From contig JACPAP010000185.1 in NCBI GenBank assembly GCA_016180765.1, forward strand, positions 1 to 6,199: DNA of 6,199 bases, read 5' to 3'. The notes beneath the pieces were generated by a model. The model searched no databases. It had not been told where the DNA came from and was given only the letters and a program-made list of their open reading frames with translations. Of this stretch, positions 5,927-6,199 are shown piece after piece. Position 1 is the first letter of the stretch; every line of letters begins with the position of its first letter. Origin of the DNA: Gemmatimonadota bacterium. GTDB taxonomy: Bacteria > Gemmatimonadota > Gemmatimonadetes > Gemmatimonadales > GWC2-71-9. The position numbers and the translations under genes were made by a program.

Positions 5927-6199
5927 GTTGACGTAGGTGAGGCCGGCCCGGATGGCATCCAGCAGCGGCATGTCCTCGTCCTGGTTCACGACGACCTTCG
6001 GACAAGTGACATCCGCCGGCGAGAAGGTGTCGGACGCGAGCACGCCGTCGTGCGGTCCCGATCCGTTAGGTCCTTGCATGCCGCTGGGTCCGATCACCGG
6101 ATACAGCCACATCCGGATGGGCCCGTTCACACCGGGGGGGCCGCAGTGAATATGCGCCATAATCACGTTGTCGATGTTCGCCGCGATCAGCCGGAAGTC
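5918..6199 (-). CDS. CHRD-domain protein, internal fragment: N-terminus beyond window, C-terminus lost at the breakpoint
   Basis: CHRD (chordin-type) domains occur in secreted bacterial proteins of unknown function. Reading leftwards from 6199, the frame opens with DFRLIAANIDNV, then MAHIHCGPPGVNGPI with the domain's HxH pattern, the hydrophobic MWLYP, an insertion rich in Gly and Pro, LASDTFSPADVTCP, and LLDAIRAGLTYVNVHT. This is nearly the whole domain in its usual order. The expected last strand, usually PxGEIRGQ-like after VNVHT, is absent: the frame continues RRTHSDDP and is then antisense to the amidohydrolase and the lipoprotein until a stop at 5456. If translated as it stands, the product would end in about 150 unrelated residues, Arg-rich and overlapping the lipoprotein gene by 155 bp, so only 5918-6199 is treated as genuine. 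Signal peptide and start lie outside the window. Two cysteines (in HCG and TCP) may pair. Confidence 0.8.

Noticed and set aside
5921..6199. Continuation of the amidohydrolase frame to the right edge
   Set aside because: Open but antisense to CHRD codons; no HxH metal site or barrel strands appear.

Overview
The window is high-GC bacterial chromosomal DNA, most likely from an environmental or metagenomic genome. The mix of a DUF305 protein, an LVIVD-repeat lipoprotein, a CHRD-domain protein and a secreted amidohydrolase, together with weak promoters and degenerate short repeats, would suit a Gemmatimonadota- or Acidobacteriota-like soil organism. That placement is inference from gene content only. 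No rRNA, tRNA, insertion sequence, CRISPR array or phage gene was seen.

Left half (1-2664, minus strand). Three tightly spaced genes read leftwards: an aldo/keto reductase (1633-2664), a Gfo/Idh/MocA-type NAD(P)-dependent dehydrogenase (502-1608) and the first 167 codons of a ROK-family sugar kinase (1-502, running off the left edge). The gaps are 24 bp and then a 1-base TGATG stop/start overlap, so this looks like one sugar-catabolism operon: two redox enzymes acting on a sugar or polyol and a kinase that phosphorylates it. The substrate cannot be read from the sequence.

Divergent intergenic region (2665-2974). It holds a run of degenerate 7-bp repeats (2680-2727), a 31-codon minus-strand ORF with a good ribosome-binding site and a Tat-signal-like start (2722-2817), and an 11-bp palindrome (2876-2886) that offers a -10 box in both directions.

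Middle (2975-5610, plus strand). A secreted DUF305 protein with a methionine-rich linker is followed, with no gap, by a large LVIVD-repeat lipoprotein. The two genes appear translationally linked and both products are predicted to be outside the cytoplasm. A copper- or metal-related surface role is the best guess, but only for the DUF305 member does family knowledge support it.

Right end (5611-6199). A 24-codon ORF with a strong ribosome-binding site overlaps (ATGA) the start of an amidohydrolase whose signal peptide and first beta strands are intact. At about 5912-5926 this gene breaks off and, in the opposite orientation, runs straight into a CHRD-domain gene that has lost its own C-terminus. 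Two gene fragments meet head-on at one point. It is either a genuine rearrangement breakpoint or a chimeric assembly join, and it is the most unusual feature of the window.
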